Assembly (NCBI GenBank): GCA_016861045.1
Contig: BOKP01000002.1
Span: 310,001-374,000, forward strand
DNA: 64,000 bases
Source: Actinomycetes bacterium
GTDB taxonomy: Bacteria; Actinomycetota; Thermoleophilia; Solirubrobacterales; 70-9
Direction: 5' to 3'
In this document: positions 15,468-24,697 of the stretch, one piece after another
How positions within the stretch are numbered: position 1 is the stretch's first letter
How the letters are laid out: each line of letters opens with the position of its first letter
The notes under the pieces: generated by a model
Databases searched by the model: none
Told to the model about the DNA's origin: nothing
What the model saw: the letters and a program-made list of their open reading frames with translations, nothing else
Made by a program: the position numbers and the translations under genes

Positions 15468-17866
15468 CGGCTCACTCCTCGACGCGGCGAGGGCGCGCGG
15501 TGGGAGCGGCGCTCGCGCCGCGCCGCGGCCTCCGCCCCGCGCAGCTGACGGCGGCCCTCGGCCTCGCCGCGGGCCAGCTCGCGGCGGAAGCCGCGCTGGC
15601 GCCGCGGGTCGACCGCTCCCTCGGGGCGGTCGGGGATCGCGCCGAAGGCGAGCCGGTCGGCGCGGAGCTCACGCGCCACCCGGCCGTGTGCCTCCTCGCG
15701 CTCGCGGCCCGTGAGCGCCTCGTAGCGCTCGGGCGAGAGCCCCACCCGCCAGGCATGGGCGCCCGAGTCGAGGGGCCGGTCGACCTCGCGGCGGATCAGC
15801 TCGCGGCCCTCGGCGAGCTCGCGCCCGCCCCAACGGCCGCCGCGCGAGCGCTCGCGCTCCTCCGCCCGCCCGACGAACGCGGCCGCCGAGCGGGCGCGCT
15901 CTGACTGCGCGGCGATCTCGTGCCGAAGCTCGCGCTCCCGCTCGCCGAGCCGCTCGGCCCGCTCCCATGCCTCCGCGCCGAGCCCGTGGCGAGCATCACC
16001 GCCCTCCGAGCCCGAGGCGGCCGCCGCGCTTCCGAGCAGCGCCCGGCGCTCAGCCGCGACCGCGCCGAGCTCGGCCTTGCGCTCGCGCTGGCGCTCGACC
16101 ACCTGCCGCTCGGCCTCGTAGCGGGCGTCGAGCCGCCGCTCGGCGCGGCGGTCGAGCTGGCCGCGGGCGAGTCGGCTCGTGCCCTCGGCCCGGTCGGCTG
16201 CGCGAGCTCCGAGGAAGCCCCCGGCCGCAGCGCCGGCGGCGCCCCCTCCCGCCCCGGCGGCGGCTCCGAGCGGTCGGGCGATCGCGCGCCCGAGGCGAAT
16301 CCCGCCATAGAGGCCGGTGAGCCCCTCGAGCCGGCCGCCGCCGCCCTCGCCGGAGCCCGGCAGCGAGATCGCGGCGATCAGCTGCTCGCGCTTCAGGAAG
16401 ACGGCCCACCACAGCGCCGCCATCACCAGAAACGACATCAGCGCCCCCACGCCGCCGCCGCCGCGGACCAGCGAGGCGACGGTCGTCGTCGCCAGAAGGA
16501 CGACCGAAAGGATCGCCGCGTAGACGAGCTTTGAGAGCAGCGCCCCGAGCAGGGTCGTCGCCCAAAAGCCAAAGGCGCGGCGACCTCCCTCGCCGAAGAC
16601 CGGCAGAAAGAGCGCCAACGGCGTCGAGAGCACAAGCACGAAGGCGACCGCGGTCTGGGTGAAGATCCGGACCGCGAGCCAAGCCAGCAGCGCGATCCCG
16701 CCGAGCAGGCCGAGAGCGATCAGCGCGACCAAGGGCAGCCGCGTCCAGGCGCCGCCCCCGCCCTGGATCGCCATGTAGCCGGCGTAGGGGTGGTCGTCGG
16801 CGAACTCGTCCCAGAGCGAGTCGCGAGCGGGCGATCCCGGCGAGCTCCGAAGCCAGATCTCGGCGTTGGTCTCGGGCCGCGGTGCGAGCGGCGCCAAATC
16901 CTTACAGTTGACGTCGCCGCCGAAGGCGGCGGCCTTCGCGAGCTCGGCGACGACCCGCTCGGGCAGCGAGCGCAGGTAGGCGTAGTCGAGGCAGGCGGTC
17001 TTGTCCGCCTCCTCGAGCAGCTTCGGGTCCGGAGGCTTGAGCGCCCAGTCGACGTTGGAGAAGTTGAGCGCGGCGAAGCCGGGCATCGTCATCGCCTCCC
17101 AGACCTCGGCCGTCGCCTCCGCGTAGGTGGCGTCGGGGTCGCGGAGCGAGCCCGCCTGCGGCGCGGCGATGACCGAGGTCGCCGCCTGGTTGGCGAGCTC
17201 GGTCGCCCGCCCGACGCTTTGGTCGGGAGCGTGGATCACCCACAGCGCCGCGACGATCAGAACGACCGAGAGCAGGGCGCCGCCGATCGCCCCGGCGGCG
17301 TCGCGGCGGACGAGCCCACGCCAGATCCCAGCCGCCCCGATCGCGACCATCGCCGCCACCAGCCAGGGCGAGGTGAAGGCCCGGTAGAAGCGCTCGAGGC
17401 CGCGCGAGATCTCGGCCATCGTCTGGTTATGGCCGAAGGGGTTGAGCTCGAAGGCCCAGCCGAGCAGGGTCAGCACCAGGTTGAGGACGAAGAGCAGCGC
17501 GAGCCAGATCGCGTTCGCGATCTGGGCCAAAAGCGCCTGGAAGTTGCCGACGATGTTGTCGAGGCCGGTGTCGATGTGGGCCTCGAGGCCGTAGTTGGAG
17601 GCCGGGTAGCGGCCCTCGGGGGTGCCCGTCATCCGGCAGTTGCGCCGCTCGGCGCGGCGCAGGCCCTCGGAGCAGAGCGGGTTCTCGACGACCAGCGGGT
17701 TGGCGCTGCCGTAGCCGGCGTTCTGCTCGCCGCTGACCTCGACCGCACCGCCGCCGTCCGGCACCCCGCGCTTGCCGTCGGGCTTGGCAAGAGCGGGCGG
17801 CGCCGCGGCGGCCGCGACGATGAGGCAAGCGAGGAGCGCCAGGCTCCTAACCAGCGCCCGGCGCAT
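15464..17866 (-). CDS. VirB6/TrbL-like polytopic channel protein
   Basis: 800 residues. Signal peptide (ALVRSLALLACLIVAAAAAPPALA), a 100-residue external part with four Cys, then about seven hydrophobic segments between roughly 110 and 470. A long highly charged Arg/Glu-rich cytoplasmic tail follows (about 520-800). Known: VirB6/TrbL-type proteins form the inner-membrane part of the type IV channel. It overlaps the VirB4-like gene by 20 bp. The extended charged tail is longer than in typical VirB6 proteins. Confidence 0.75.
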   Translation of the reverse strand: MRRALVRSLALLACLIVAAAAAPPALAKPDGKRGVPDGGGAVEVSGEQNAGYGSANPLVVENPLCSEGLRRAERRNCRMTGTPEGRYPASNYGLEAHIDTGLDNIVGNFQALLAQIANAIWLALLFVLNLVLTLLGWAFELNPFGHNQTMAEISRGLERFYRAFTSPWLVAAMVAIGAAGIWRGLVRRDAAGAIGGALLSVVLIVAALWVIHAPDQSVGRATELANQAATSVIAAPQAGSLRDPDATYAEATAEVWEAMTMPGFAALNFSNVDWALKPPDPKLLEEADKTACLDYAYLRSLPERVVAELAKAAAFGGDVNCKDLAPLAPRPETNAEIWLRSSPGSPARDSLWDEFADDHPYAGYMAIQGGGGAWTRLPLVALIALGLLGGIALLAWLAVRIFTQTAVAFVLVLSTPLALFLPVFGEGGRRAFGFWATTLLGALLSKLVYAAILSVVLLATTTVASLVRGGGGVGALMSFLVMAALWWAVFLKREQLIAAISLPGSGEGGGGRLEGLTGLYGGIRLGRAIARPLGAAAGAGGGAAGAAAGGFLGARAADRAEGTSRLARGQLDRRAERRLDARYEAERQVVERQRERKAELGAVAAERRALLGSAAAASGSEGGDARHGLGAEAWERAERLGERERELRHEIAAQSERARSAAAFVGRAEERERSRGGRWGGRELAEGRELIRREVDRPLDSGAHAWRVGLSPERYEALTGREREEAHGRVARELRADRLAFGAIPDRPEGAVDPRRQRGFRRELARGEAEGRRQLRGAEAAARRERRSHRAPSPRRGVSR

Positions 17867-20327
17867 CTGGCTGCTCGGCCGCAGTCACGGCGACGGCGGG
17901 GTCGGGCTCGCTCCTCTCCCCGGCGGGGGTCGTATCAAGCGCTGCCAGCAGCTCCGGACCGGGCTCAACCCGCATCGGCAGGGTCCGGCCGTGGTGGTCG
18001 AGGTAGAGGCAACGGCCCGCGCGGAAGGCCATCAGCCGCTGCCGCGCCGCCTCATCGTCGGGGTCGAGCCGGAGCAGACCGAGCGCCCGGGAGGCCTCGG
18101 CCTCGCGCTCAACCCCGAAGGCGAGGTAGGCTCCGACCAGGGGCTCGAGCTCCTCCGCATCGCCGACGATCTGGGAGGCGAGCAGCGGGGTGATGTTCAT
18201 CGAGCGCCCCATCCGCGAGAAGCGCTCGAGCATCGCCCGTCCCTGCGCGTCGGCGAGAAGGGCCCAGGCCTCATCGAGCGCCAGCACCGAGTGGGTGCGC
18301 TCGGATGCCGCGCAGAGGCGCAGGGCGTAGGCGGAGACCAGGCGCAGCACCGCGCCGGAGACGCGCTCGTCGTCGGCGAGCTCCGAGCGCGAGGTCCCCG
18401 GCTCGGGGCGGGCCAGCCCGCGGATCCGGATCGAGACCAGCTGCGCGGCGCCGACCTCAGGCGCGGCTTGCCCCGGCTCGGCCAGGGCGAGCCGGGCGAG
18501 CCCCGAGCCGAGGTGGACCTCGAGCGCCTCGGCCGCCGCGACGGATACCTCGTCCCCCTCGCGCAGCGCCGCGAGCACCTCGACCAGCGAGAGACCCTCG
18601 GCGGCGACCACAGCGGCGAGCGCGCCGCGGATCTTCGTCTGCCACTCCGCCGGCACCGGCTGGGGCAGGACCGAGGCGAGAAAGCCGTAGGCGAGCTCCT
18701 CGCGCCCGGCCGCCTCCCCGATCCTCAGCGGATCGAGGATCCCGCGCTGGGCGTCGCTCGCGCCAAGCTCGATCACCTCGATCCCAGGGGCGAGGCCGGG
18801 CAGTTGCTCGAGCCGGTGATCGCCCTTGGGGTCGATGTCGACGATCGGGGCGCTGCCCTGCAGGAAGGCGTGGTAGAGCAGGGTCTGTAGCGCGATCGTC
18901 TTGCCCGAGCCCAGCGAGCCCGTGAGCAGCACCGTCGGCGGGCGGTTGAGCCGGCAGGCCTCGGCTAGGTCCAAGAGGACCGGCGCCCGCGAGCCGCTCA
19001 GCGAGTGGCCGAGGTATGGGCCGATCTCCGAGCCCGCGTGGGAGATCGCCGTCGGCACCATCGCCCCGACCTGCTCGGGCAGAAGGTGCGCCTTGTAGTC
19101 GGGGACGGGATGCTGCTGGGCCGGCATCGCGCCGAGGAAGAGCCGGTGCTGCTCGCCGAAGGGGCGATGGAGCTCGATCCGCCCGTACTCCGACCGCAGC
19201 CGCTCAACCCGCTCCTCGAGCTCGCTAGCGGTCGGGGCGCCGAGCGCGAGCGTCATCGCCGAGCGCAGTAGCGGTGGGCGGTCCGAGCCGCCGAGGCGGG
19301 CTTGGAGCTCGCGCGCGGCCTGGGTCTTCTCCGCGGTCTTCACCGTCGGTCCGTGCTCGCCGTAGCCCTCCTCCTTGGCCTGCTGGTCGGCGTCGACCAT
19401 CCGCTTCTGCGCGAGTCGCTGCGCCGGGCGGTTCGCCACGTACTCGCAGCTCAGGACCGCGTCGACACCGAAGTCGAGCTCGAGCGGCGCGAACAGAAGC
19501 TCGGTCTCCGGCCCGGGGAAGGCGGCTTCCTCAGGCAGGGCGCCGAGGACGAGCAGCGCCTGGTGGGAGGTGCCCAGCTCCGATTCGACCCGCAGGCCGC
19601 GCCGCTCGATCGAGGCCCGCGACTCGTGCAGGCGCAGGAGGTCGTGCTCGTAGGGCTCGAAGCGAGCGCCCCCCGAATCGCCGTCGGGGTCCTCGACCAC
19701 CAGCGCCTGGGGGCGCCAGTTGGGGTCGACCTCGGGCTCCCCGAGGCCGCGGGTGTAGGCGGCGCGGATCAGGTGCGCGATCTCGCCCGAGCGGGCGCGC
19801 TCGGCCGGCAGATAGTCGAGCACGCGCTCGTGGCAGCGCGACTCCGCGACGCGAAGCTCGTCGAGCTTCCGAGCGCCGATCCCCTGCGCCTCGCAGAGGC
19901 CGACCAGGCGCTCGAGGCCGCGGCGGAGCTCGGCAAGCCGGGCCGGGCCCGCCTCGCTGCGGGGCGGGCCGAGGCGGACCAAGAGGTAGGTCTCGGGCCG
20001 AAGCGGGCGCCTCGCCCGAAAGAGCTCGGCGTGGGCGGAGAGCAGGGCCTCGAACCGCTCGCCGTGTCCTGCCCGCCGGTCGAGGGTCGCCAGCGCCCGC
20101 TCGCGGTAGGAGTCGGGATCCCAGGCCCGCGAGGTGCGGACCAGCTGGAAATCGGCCTCGACGCCGTAGGCGAAGGCACTGATCCGGTCCTTGAGCTCGA
20201 TCTTGCGGGCGAGGGAGAGCCCGGGGTAGCTCTCGCCCTCCAGGCGGTAGGCAGCCCAGGCGTCGTCGGGTCCCTGCCCGAAGACGAGGTTCCCCCAGAG
20301 GAAGTAGTGGGGAGCGCGGGCGATCAC
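17847..20327 (-). CDS. VirB4/TraC-like transfer ATPase
   Basis: 826 residues. N-terminal half without ATP motifs (the VirB4 N-domain), then Walker A LLTGSLGSGKTIALQ at about 468-476, PIVDIDPKGDHRLEQL, and a Walker B-type segment SVLALDEAWALLAD with the motif ITPLLASQIVGDAEEL after it. Known: VirB4 ATPases energise assembly and transport in every type IV system. ATG overlaps the TcpE/PrgI-like stop. Confidence 0.88.
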   Translation of the reverse strand: MIARAPHYFLWGNLVFGQGPDDAWAAYRLEGESYPGLSLARKIELKDRISAFAYGVEADFQLVRTSRAWDPDSYRERALATLDRRAGHGERFEALLSAHAELFRARRPLRPETYLLVRLGPPRSEAGPARLAELRRGLERLVGLCEAQGIGARKLDELRVAESRCHERVLDYLPAERARSGEIAHLIRAAYTRGLGEPEVDPNWRPQALVVEDPDGDSGGARFEPYEHDLLRLHESRASIERRGLRVESELGTSHQALLVLGALPEEAAFPGPETELLFAPLELDFGVDAVLSCEYVANRPAQRLAQKRMVDADQQAKEEGYGEHGPTVKTAEKTQAARELQARLGGSDRPPLLRSAMTLALGAPTASELEERVERLRSEYGRIELHRPFGEQHRLFLGAMPAQQHPVPDYKAHLLPEQVGAMVPTAISHAGSEIGPYLGHSLSGSRAPVLLDLAEACRLNRPPTVLLTGSLGSGKTIALQTLLYHAFLQGSAPIVDIDPKGDHRLEQLPGLAPGIEVIELGASDAQRGILDPLRIGEAAGREELAYGFLASVLPQPVPAEWQTKIRGALAAVVAAEGLSLVEVLAALREGDEVSVAAAEALEVHLGSGLARLALAEPGQAAPEVGAAQLVSIRIRGLARPEPGTSRSELADDERVSGAVLRLVSAYALRLCAASERTHSVLALDEAWALLADAQGRAMLERFSRMGRSMNITPLLASQIVGDAEELEPLVGAYLAFGVEREAEASRALGLLRLDPDDEAARQRLMAFRAGRCLYLDHHGRTLPMRVEPGPELLAALDTTPAGERSEPDPAVAVTAAEQPDAPGAG

Positions 20328-20962
20328 CGCACCCGCACCTCACGCCCGGCCGGGACCGTCAGGGTCCGCGCGCGAGCGAGCGGTCCTCGCCACTCGCCGG
20401 CCGCCGAGAGCGTGAGCCGCCGGGCGGCGGCGAGACGGTCCCGCCCCTCGCCGCCGCGGCCGCCCTCAGCCCGCGCCCGGGCCGGGTAGCGGAGGGTGAG
20501 TCGCGCCGGTCCCCGCACCCGGCCGGCCCGAAGCGTCGGCCCGTCGCCCACCGCGGCGATCTCGACCGCCTCCACCGGCGCCAGCTCCGCGCCCGCCGGC
20601 GGGCAGCAGCGGAGCCCCGACAGCGTGCGGGGGGAGGCCAGGTAGCGAGCCGCTGCGAACAGCATCCGGTGCGGCGGCCGACCGTCGATCCGCAGCGAGG
20701 CCATCGCCCAGCCACCGAGCGCCGGCACGGCCAGCAGGCGCAGCGAGTCGGGCAGCAGTCCGAGCAGGGGTCCGACGAGCGGCAGCCCGGAGGCGAGGAG
20801 CAGGACGAGCAGCCAGGCGAGCGCGTAGCCGACCCCTCGCACCGGCACCCCGTGCGGGGTGGGCAGCCGCCATCGGTCTAGCCGGAAGATCCGCCGCTCG
20901 ACCTCGTCGACGACGCCGCGGTAGGAGCGGACGGCGACGCGAGCGGAGGGACGCTCGGACAC
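20324..20962 (-). CDS. TcpE/PrgI-like conjugal transfer membrane protein
   Basis: 212 residues, GTG start. Two close membrane segments (ALAWLLVLLLASGLPLVGPL and LLAVPALGGWAMASL) followed by RPPHRMLFAAARYL, the TcpE/PrgI pattern, then a soluble beta-rich C-terminal part. Known: these small proteins sit beside the VirB4 ATPase in Gram-positive conjugation systems; the gene order here agrees (coupled directly to VirB4). Confidence 0.7.
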   Translation of the reverse strand: MSERPSARVAVRSYRGVVDEVERRIFRLDRWRLPTPHGVPVRGVGYALAWLLVLLLASGLPLVGPLLGLLPDSLRLLAVPALGGWAMASLRIDGRPPHRMLFAAARYLASPRTLSGLRCCPPAGAELAPVEAVEIAAVGDGPTLRAGRVRGPARLTLRYPARARAEGGRGGEGRDRLAAARRLTLSAAGEWRGPLARARTLTVPAGREVRVR

Positions 20963-20975
20963 TAGACGCGACCCC

Positions 20976-21299
20976 TCAGGCGATCCGCTGCCAGAAGCCC
21001 TTGATCAGGCTCTCGGCGGTCTCGGGCGCGAAGACGAAGAGCCCGAGGAAGACCGCGATCGCCGCCGCGGTGACCGCGACGCCGATCTCCCGCTTCATGA
21101 ACGCGTAGAGGCCGGCGATAGCGACCAGGACGATGATCACCGGCCCGAGGATCCCGGCGAAGAGGTCGGCGGTCTTCTCGCCGAGCCGCTCGACCCGGCC
21201 GCCGCCGCGTCCCTGCGCCTGAGCCTCCGCGACCCAGACGCCGAGCACGAGCCAGCTCGCCCCCAGCGCTGCGAGTGGTGCCTTCAGTGTCCTTCTCAT
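20976..21299 (-). CDS. VirB2/TrbC-like small membrane protein
   Basis: 107 residues. Signal-like N-terminus (LAALGASWLVLGVWVAEAQA), then two membrane segments (ILGPVIIVLVAIAGLYAFM and AVTAAAIAVFLGLFVFAPE) and a short end. This two-helix layout after a leader is the VirB2/TrbC pilin-like pattern. Translationally coupled (ATGA) to the TcpC-like gene upstream. Confidence 0.7.
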   Translation of the reverse strand: MRRTLKAPLAALGASWLVLGVWVAEAQAQGRGGGRVERLGEKTADLFAGILGPVIIVLVAIAGLYAFMKREIGVAVTAAAIAVFLGLFVFAPETAESLIKGFWQRIA

Positions 21300-22168
21300 C
21301 TGTCCCTCCTCGTGGAGTCGGTTGGCACGGTCTCGATGAAGCTCACGAGGGGGCGGCCGCGGCGGGGCTCGATCCCGAGGCGGTAGCTGAGGGTGTAGGC
21401 GGCGCCGTCGGCGCCGACCGCCTCGACGGTGACCGCCACCGGCGAGCGCTCGGGCGCGCCGGCCCAGGCCAGCTCGAGCACCTCGCGGACCCGGAGTTCG
21501 ATCGCGGGAAGGGAGACCGAAGCGCCGGGCAGGAGGTCGGCGCGGAGGTTCGCGGGCTCGCTGGCGAGGTAGTTGGCCACGACCCGGCGGGCGACCTCGG
21601 CGACGGCCGGGTCCTCGAGCTCAGCTCGCTCGGGAAGCCGGCCGCGCGCCACAGCCGGCGCGCCGACGATCGCCGGGTAGTCGAGGAGCTGGAGCGCCCC
21701 GGCGGAGGTGCGGCGGAGGCGCAGCGCGAGATGCAGCGGCTCGGGCGCAACGTCGGTCATCGCCGCGACCACGACCGAGCGCTCGCCGCCGCCGAGGGGA
21801 GCGCTCTCGGCGACCTCGGCCCAGAGCACGTCCCGAGAGCCGCGGCGGGGCACGAAGCCCCCGTCGGGCGCGAGGTCCTCGGGCAGAAGGCCCGCGAGCT
21901 CGCGCTCGCGGGCGCCGGGGCGGGCGGCGTCGTAGCTCAGATAGGCGCGCGCCAGGCGAAGCGCGTAGCTCTCGGCGGCGGGATCTGCGGTCGAGGCCGG
22001 TGTGGGCGAAGGCGTCGGCTCGGCGGGAGCGACGGCCGCACGGAGCCCGGCAACGGCGAGGATCGCGATCGCGCCCACCGCAAGGTATCGGACGGAGCAT
22101 GCGGCGAGCCGCCGCATGCGCGCCGAGCGTCGCAGGCGCTCGACCCGTTCGGGGGGCTCGGCGCCCAC
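21296..22168 (-). CDS. TcpC/VirB8-like conjugal transfer protein
   Basis: 290 residues, GTG directly after the TAG of the preceding gene. Cytoplasmic basic start, one membrane segment (VRYLAVGAIAILAVAGLRAAV), then an external region with two similar beta-rich stretches (SYALRLARAYLSYDAA..., VVAAMTDVAPEPLHLALRLRRT...; VARRVVANYLAS..., VAVTVEAVGADGAAYTLSYRLGI). Two tandem NTF2-like domains are the hallmark of TcpC. Known: TcpC anchors the channel in the envelope. Confidence 0.7.
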   Translation of the reverse strand: MGAEPPERVERLRRSARMRRLAACSVRYLAVGAIAILAVAGLRAAVAPAEPTPSPTPASTADPAAESYALRLARAYLSYDAARPGARERELAGLLPEDLAPDGGFVPRRGSRDVLWAEVAESAPLGGGERSVVVAAMTDVAPEPLHLALRLRRTSAGALQLLDYPAIVGAPAVARGRLPERAELEDPAVAEVARRVVANYLASEPANLRADLLPGASVSLPAIELRVREVLELAWAGAPERSPVAVTVEAVGADGAAYTLSYRLGIEPRRGRPLVSFIETVPTDSTRRDR

Positions 22169-22819
22169 CTAGGGACCGAACTCCCTATAGAGGATCTCGC
22201 CGCGCGAGAGCGGCTCCGGGGTGGGCTTGGCGGAGGCAGCCTCGCTTGGCGCAGGAGCCGGGCTAGGCACGGGCGCGGGGTTCGGCGCCTGGACCGAGAC
22301 CGGGCCCGGGTCGGGGCTGACGCGGCCGGCATCCGAAGGCGCGGCCTGCACCCGCTTCGGCTCGGCCTCGGGAGCCCGGTCCACCTTCCCGCGCTGAGCG
22401 GTCCTCGCTCCGATCCGGCGCTCGGGCCGGCGCCGGCCAGCGTCGGAGACCGGTCGTGGGGCAGCGATCTCGCTCCGGAGCGTGGCCCGCCCTTCCGGCC
22501 TCTTTGGGACCGATGCCTCGTCGGACTCGGCCGAGAGGGCGGCAGCGACCATGGCCACAACGCCGAAGAAGAGAGCAAGCGCCGCGGCTGTGCGAATGCC
22601 ACCGGCGCGTCCGATCGCGTCGAGGATCAGGGGCCGGCGCCCGGGTCGCGCCGCGTGGGCCTCGGCGCTCGCCGGGGCCGACCCCCTCTCCTCGTCCGCG
22701 GGCCCGCCCCCGTCAGGAGGAATCGCGAGCGGGTCCTCGGCATCCGAGAGCTCCACGGCGGGCTCGTCGAGGAGCTGCTCTTCTCCGAGCTCGAAGACGT
22801 CGTCGCTGCGCCGTCTCAT
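22169..22819 (-). CDS. single-pass Pro-rich membrane protein ending REFGP
   Basis: 216 residues. Acidic cytoplasmic part (1-80), one membrane segment (IRTAAALALFFGVVAMVAAALSA, about 84-106), then an external Arg/Pro/Ala-rich stretch (PNPAPVPSPAPAPSEA) and the C-terminus ILYREFGP. First large gene of the transfer operon. The last five residues are identical to those of the tethered sigma factor at 26590-28005, which has the same cytoplasm-membrane-proline linker order. Function unknown. Confidence 0.75.
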   Translation of the reverse strand: MRRRSDDVFELGEEQLLDEPAVELSDAEDPLAIPPDGGGPADEERGSAPASAEAHAARPGRRPLILDAIGRAGGIRTAAALALFFGVVAMVAAALSAESDEASVPKRPEGRATLRSEIAAPRPVSDAGRRRPERRIGARTAQRGKVDRAPEAEPKRVQAAPSDAGRVSPDPGPVSVQAPNPAPVPSPAPAPSEAASAKPTPEPLSRGEILYREFGP

Positions 22820-22857
22820 CCGTCGGACCTTGGGGCCGTGTCGGTCGCGTCTGCCAT
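22816..22857 (-). CDS. 13-codon leaderless leader peptide of the transfer operon
   Basis: ATG 22857 (MADATDTAPRSDG) with its TGA overlapping the ATG of the 216-residue gene as ATGA. The ATG lies 7 nt from the CGACGTA box, the same distance at which the other two promoters have their first gene. The mRNA would therefore begin at or near this ATG, and the downstream start would be reached by termination-reinitiation. Confidence 0.55.
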   Translation of the reverse strand: MADATDTAPRSDG

Positions 22858-22864
22858 CTACTAG

Positions 22865-22893
22865 TACGTCGCGGCAGCGGCGCGATAGTCCAA
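22865..22893 (-). promoter_or_regulatory. element promoter 2: TTGGACT-N15-CGACGTA
   Basis: TTGGACT at 22893-22887, 15-nt spacer, CGACGTA at 22871-22865, then 7 nt to ATG 22857. Drives the VirB-like operon. Identical boxes and spacing to 11112-11140 and 28014-28042. Confidence 0.75.
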
Positions 22894-22933
22894 CCCGATT
22901 TCAGCGATGGGTTGGGGAACCTCGCGAGTGGCC

Positions 22934-23857
22934 TCAGTCGGTGCCCGACGACTCGTCGAGCCCCATGGCTGCCTCGAGCCGAGCGGCGAGCGCGTCGATC
23001 AGCCGGGCGGCCTCGGCGACCACCTCGAGCTTGCCGTCCTCGCCCCAGCCGGCGCAGTAGGCGACTGCCTCGCCCGAGGTGTCGAGCCCGGCGGCCGCGG
23101 CAGCTACGTGCCCGGCACACTCGACCACGCACTCCTCCTCGGCGTAGTCGAGGGCGACCCTGCCGCCGACGCTGTCGCCGCCGCCTCGCTCTGCCAACAG
23201 CGCGTGCGCCAGCTCGTGCAGCAGGGTGCGCACCATCGCGTTCGGATCGTCGGGCGCGACAACGATCCGACTGTCGCGGCGGCGGTAGAAGCCCCTCGCC
23301 GCCCCCGGGACGGACTCGATGTCCACCCTGACTCCGATCGAGTCCGCGAACCCCCTTAGCTTCGGCAAGAGGTGCGCATGCGAGTCCCCGCTGAGCGGCT
23401 CCGCTTGCGGAGGCTCGATCGCGACCGCGTCGGGTCCGGCCTCGACCTGGGAGCGGTCGAAGACCGAGACGCTCCGAAAGCCGACGATCCGACGGACCCT
23501 CTCCCCCGTTCCCTCGTCCTCGATCCACCGCGCGAGCGGGGCCATGATCGCGTATCCGCGCTCGCCACGGCGGACCTGGTAGCCATGCTCAGACCACCAG
23601 CGGTAGCCGGCGACGTAGTTGAGCTCGGTGCCGCGCGCCCAGGCCTCGCAGGCCAAGAGGAGCTGGTTGGTGGTCGAGTAGCGCGCCAGGCCGTTGTGGC
23701 GCCGCAGCGCGATCCAGCGCCGCCATCCCTCGGAGTCCTGGAGCGCTCGCGTTGCCTCCTCGAGGCGCCGACGGTCGCGCTCCCGGCGCCCCTCGTGCTC
23801 GGCGTTGGCGGATGGCCGCTTGCGGTCCGATCGGCGCTGCGTGGGGCTGGACTGCAT
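22934..23857 (-). CDS. ArdC-like anti-restriction protein
   Basis: 307 residues from ATG 23857, preceded by GAGGAGG. The N-terminal part (WRRWIALRRHNGLARYSTTNQLLL, ELNYVAGYRWWSEHGYQVRRGERG) matches the ArdC N-terminal ssDNA-binding domain. The C-terminal part has the zincin motif HELAHALL at about 214-221 and a later Glu (ECVVECAGHV). Known: ArdC-type proteins enter with conjugating single strands and protect against host restriction. Meaningful here because the same island also carries a restriction system. Confidence 0.85.
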   Translation of the reverse strand: MQSSPTQRRSDRKRPSANAEHEGRRERDRRRLEEATRALQDSEGWRRWIALRRHNGLARYSTTNQLLLACEAWARGTELNYVAGYRWWSEHGYQVRRGERGYAIMAPLARWIEDEGTGERVRRIVGFRSVSVFDRSQVEAGPDAVAIEPPQAEPLSGDSHAHLLPKLRGFADSIGVRVDIESVPGAARGFYRRRDSRIVVAPDDPNAMVRTLLHELAHALLAERGGGDSVGGRVALDYAEEECVVECAGHVAAAAAGLDTSGEAVAYCAGWGEDGKLEVVAEAARLIDALAARLEAAMGLDESSGTD

Positions 23858-23912
23858 CTCTGCCTCCTCGGGCTCTCGGCCCCGCCCGTCGCGAGGCCTT
23901 CGCCCGACCCCC

Positions 23913-23929
23913 GCACGGCGAAGCCGTGC
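23913..23929 (-). repeat. GCACGGC-NNN-GCCGTGC hairpin, copy 2
   Basis: Same 7-bp stem as 12551-12567 with loop GAA instead of TTT, 55 bp upstream of the ArdC-like start. Confidence 0.6.
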
Positions 23930-24019
23930 AACCATCGGGAGGGCAGGCCGGAGACGGGCGGCGGCGTGCCCTAAGGCCGGCCGCAGTCTGGCCGACCGTC
24001 TCAGCCTCGATGGGCTCGG

Positions 24020-24637
24020 CTACCCGCCGCGAACAGCGAGCACGGCTAGCGTGGGATTCTCGATCCGGGCGTCACCGGAGAGCTCCTGGCAGGCAAGTGA
24101 GACGAGGTGCCGGCCGGCCGCCACGCGCTGAGGAGTGACGATGGTTCGGGCGAAGCCGTCGGTGGCCGAGATCGAGGTGTTGTCGCTCGCTTCCTCGCCG
24201 GGGGCGGCACTGAGCGCGCTCGGCGCTCCGTCGACCCGAACCTGACAGACGGCTTTCGAGGGGCCCCCTTCGCTCCGGTGCCCTCCCGTGGCGATCGCCA
24301 GTAGCTGCGCCGGGCGCTCAAGCTCGAGCGCGGCCTCGGCGCAAGCGTCGAACGCAGGGCCCGGGTTGCAGCCGACCGGCTCGTCCCCTGCGACCGCGAC
24401 AAGTGAGGAGAGGTCCAGAGAGCGCTCCTTGATCTGCCGCCCGCCCAGAGCGTTGGGCTTCACGTCGATTCCCCGGACCGCCTTCTTGTTCTTGAGGTCA
24501 GCGCTGCGGATCGAGCCGTTGCGGATATCGGAGGAGCCGATCTTCGAGGCCGCGTAGGCCCCGCCGCCGCCGATCACGCCGACCAGGGCGAGCGTCGCCG
24601 CCACGTTCGCGTAGCTCAGGTGCTCTCTGATCCTCAT
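24020..24637 (-). CDS. secreted protein with KIGSSDIRNGSI-type N-terminal repeat
   Basis: 205 residues, GGAGAG Shine-Dalgarno. Signal segment (ANVAATLALVGVIGGGGAYAA), then IGSSDIRNGSIRSADLKNKKAV, a beta-helix-like repeat start common on exported proteins of Thermoleophilia-type actinobacteria. A beta-rich domain with four Cys follows. Third gene of the sigma-factor operon. Role unknown; inference: surface factor made when the element is active. Confidence 0.6.
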   Translation of the reverse strand: MRIREHLSYANVAATLALVGVIGGGGAYAASKIGSSDIRNGSIRSADLKNKKAVRGIDVKPNALGGRQIKERSLDLSSLVAVAGDEPVGCNPGPAFDACAEAALELERPAQLLAIATGGHRSEGGPSKAVCQVRVDGAPSALSAAPGEEASDNTSISATDGFARTIVTPQRVAAGRHLVSLACQELSGDARIENPTLAVLAVRGG

Positions 24638-24697
24638 TCGACTCTCCGTTTCGATCGAGCCGCCGGCCTCATGCCGGCGGCATCCGCCTAGCCCTAA

